Source: Candidatus Blautia equi
GTDB lineage: Bacteria > Bacillota > Clostridia > Lachnospirales > Lachnospiraceae
Direction: 5' to 3'
Length of the DNA stretch: 5,089 nucleotides
Assembly: GCA_018064695.1 (NCBI GenBank)
Contig: JAGHUU010000203.1
Span: 1-5,089 of the forward strand
Shown: piece by piece, positions 4,528-5,089 of the stretch
Position numbering within the stretch: the stretch's first letter is position 1
How the letters are laid out: each line of letters begins with the position of its first letter
Translations under genes and position numbers: made by a program
The notes under the pieces: model-generated
What the model saw: only the letters and a program-made list of their open reading frames with translations
Database searches by the model: none
What the model was told of the DNA's origin: nothing

Positions 4528-5089
4528 TTACCCCCTTCTCTTAGCTGCCATGATCTCAGCCTTGGTGAGCTTGAACAGCTGCATCAGAGGTCTGCGTGCA
4601 GGACAGATAAATGTACAGGAACCGCAGGCAATGCATTCCAGTCCATAAAGTGTCTTCTCATAGCGCTCGTAATCTTTTTTCTGTGCTGCGTCTGCCATCA
4701 TAACAGGGGTAAGACCCAGAGGACATGCACGGTTGCAGCGTCCGCAGCGTAAGCATGCGGTCATCTCAAGCTCGGCTTTCTCTACCTCGTCCTCGCAGAG
4801 AACAGTGAGGGCGTTGTTTGCTTTCTGGAGCGGAACATCCAGAGTAGCCATAGCGATACCCATCATAGGACCGCCGCTTAAGATCTTCTTAGCCTCCACG
4901 CCTTCCCTGATACCGCCGGCTGCCTCAAGAAGCTCTGCACAGTTGGTACCGATCTTAACCATAAGGTTGCATGGATTCTTTACAGCGTCACCGGATACGG
5001 TGCAGCCTCTCTCCATAAGAGGAGTGCTGTTGCATACTGCGTTGTAGATGGCATGGATGGTGGTAACGTTGTCAACGATACATCCTGCA
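4528..5089 (-). CDS. rnfC: Rnf complex subunit C, C-terminal part (5' end outside the window)
   Basis: RnfC is the cytoplasmic subunit that exchanges electrons with NAD(H). The frame is open from the right edge, so the true start is not visible; 186 complete codons are present. The visible part starts inside the central region (NVTTIHAIYNAV, then ERGCTVSGDAVKNP) and continues through the family motif SGGPMMGIAM. Two CxxCxxCxxxCP motifs follow: CLRCGRCNRACP (4723-4755) and CIACGSCTFICP (4603-4635), which bind two [4Fe-4S] clusters. The protein ends soon afterwards in a basic tail (AAKRRG), without the long Ala/Lys-rich extension of gammaproteobacterial RsxC. It is the most upstream gene visible; any operon promoter lies outside the window. 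Confidence 0.96.
   Translation of the reverse strand, partial: AGCIVDNVTTIHAIYNAVCNSTPLMERGCTVSGDAVKNPCNLMVKIGTNCAELLEAAGGIREGVEAKKILSGGPMMGIAMATLDVPLQKANNALTVLCEDEVEKAELEMTACLRCGRCNRACPLGLTPVMMADAAQKKDYERYEKTLYGLECIACGSCTFICPARRPLMQLFKLTKAEIMAAKRRG

Overview
The window carries most of an Rnf operon (ferredoxin:NAD+ oxidoreductase, an ion-pumping respiratory complex) from an anaerobic Firmicute. Clostridia, and Lachnospiraceae in particular, is the best guess. The guess rests on the gene order rnfC-D-G-E-A-B, strong AAGGAGG-type ribosome sites, a cysteine-rich multi-ferredoxin RnfB, moderate GC content, and a GC-rich intergenic repeat of a kind I associate with that group. All genes lie on the minus strand, so transcription runs right to left.

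Right to left: the C-terminal part of rnfC (4528-5089, 5' end outside the window); a single reading frame fusing RnfD and RnfG (2959-4521); rnfE (2264-2944); rnfA (1686-2264, overlapping rnfE by one base); and rnfB (882-1673). The genes are separated by -1 to 14 bases with a Shine-Dalgarno in each junction, as expected of one tightly coupled operon. An intrinsic terminator follows rnfB (817-860).

The 590 bases between rnfB and the next gene (291-881) hold no convincing gene. From right to left they contain the terminator, a 160-base almost perfect palindrome (643-802), and a cluster of GC-rich repeats with a 19-base core present three times (349-612). One repeat copy holds a G-quadruplex motif. 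A plausible promoter follows (306-334). At the left edge is the start of apbE (1-290), the FAD:protein FMN transferase, which runs off the window.

Functionally this is one module. RnfB takes electrons from reduced ferredoxin. The membrane subunits A, D and E and the covalent flavins of D and G carry them across and back. RnfC passes them to NAD+ while Na+ or H+ is exported. ApbE is the enzyme family that attaches FMN to RnfD and RnfG, so its presence next door fits.

The points of real interest are the RnfD-RnfG fusion, the non-consensus flavin-attachment motifs in both of its halves, a cysteine cluster at the RnfE C terminus, and the long palindrome, whose imperfections are nearly all G-U wobbles on one strand only. 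I see no evidence of a wholly new multi-gene system.
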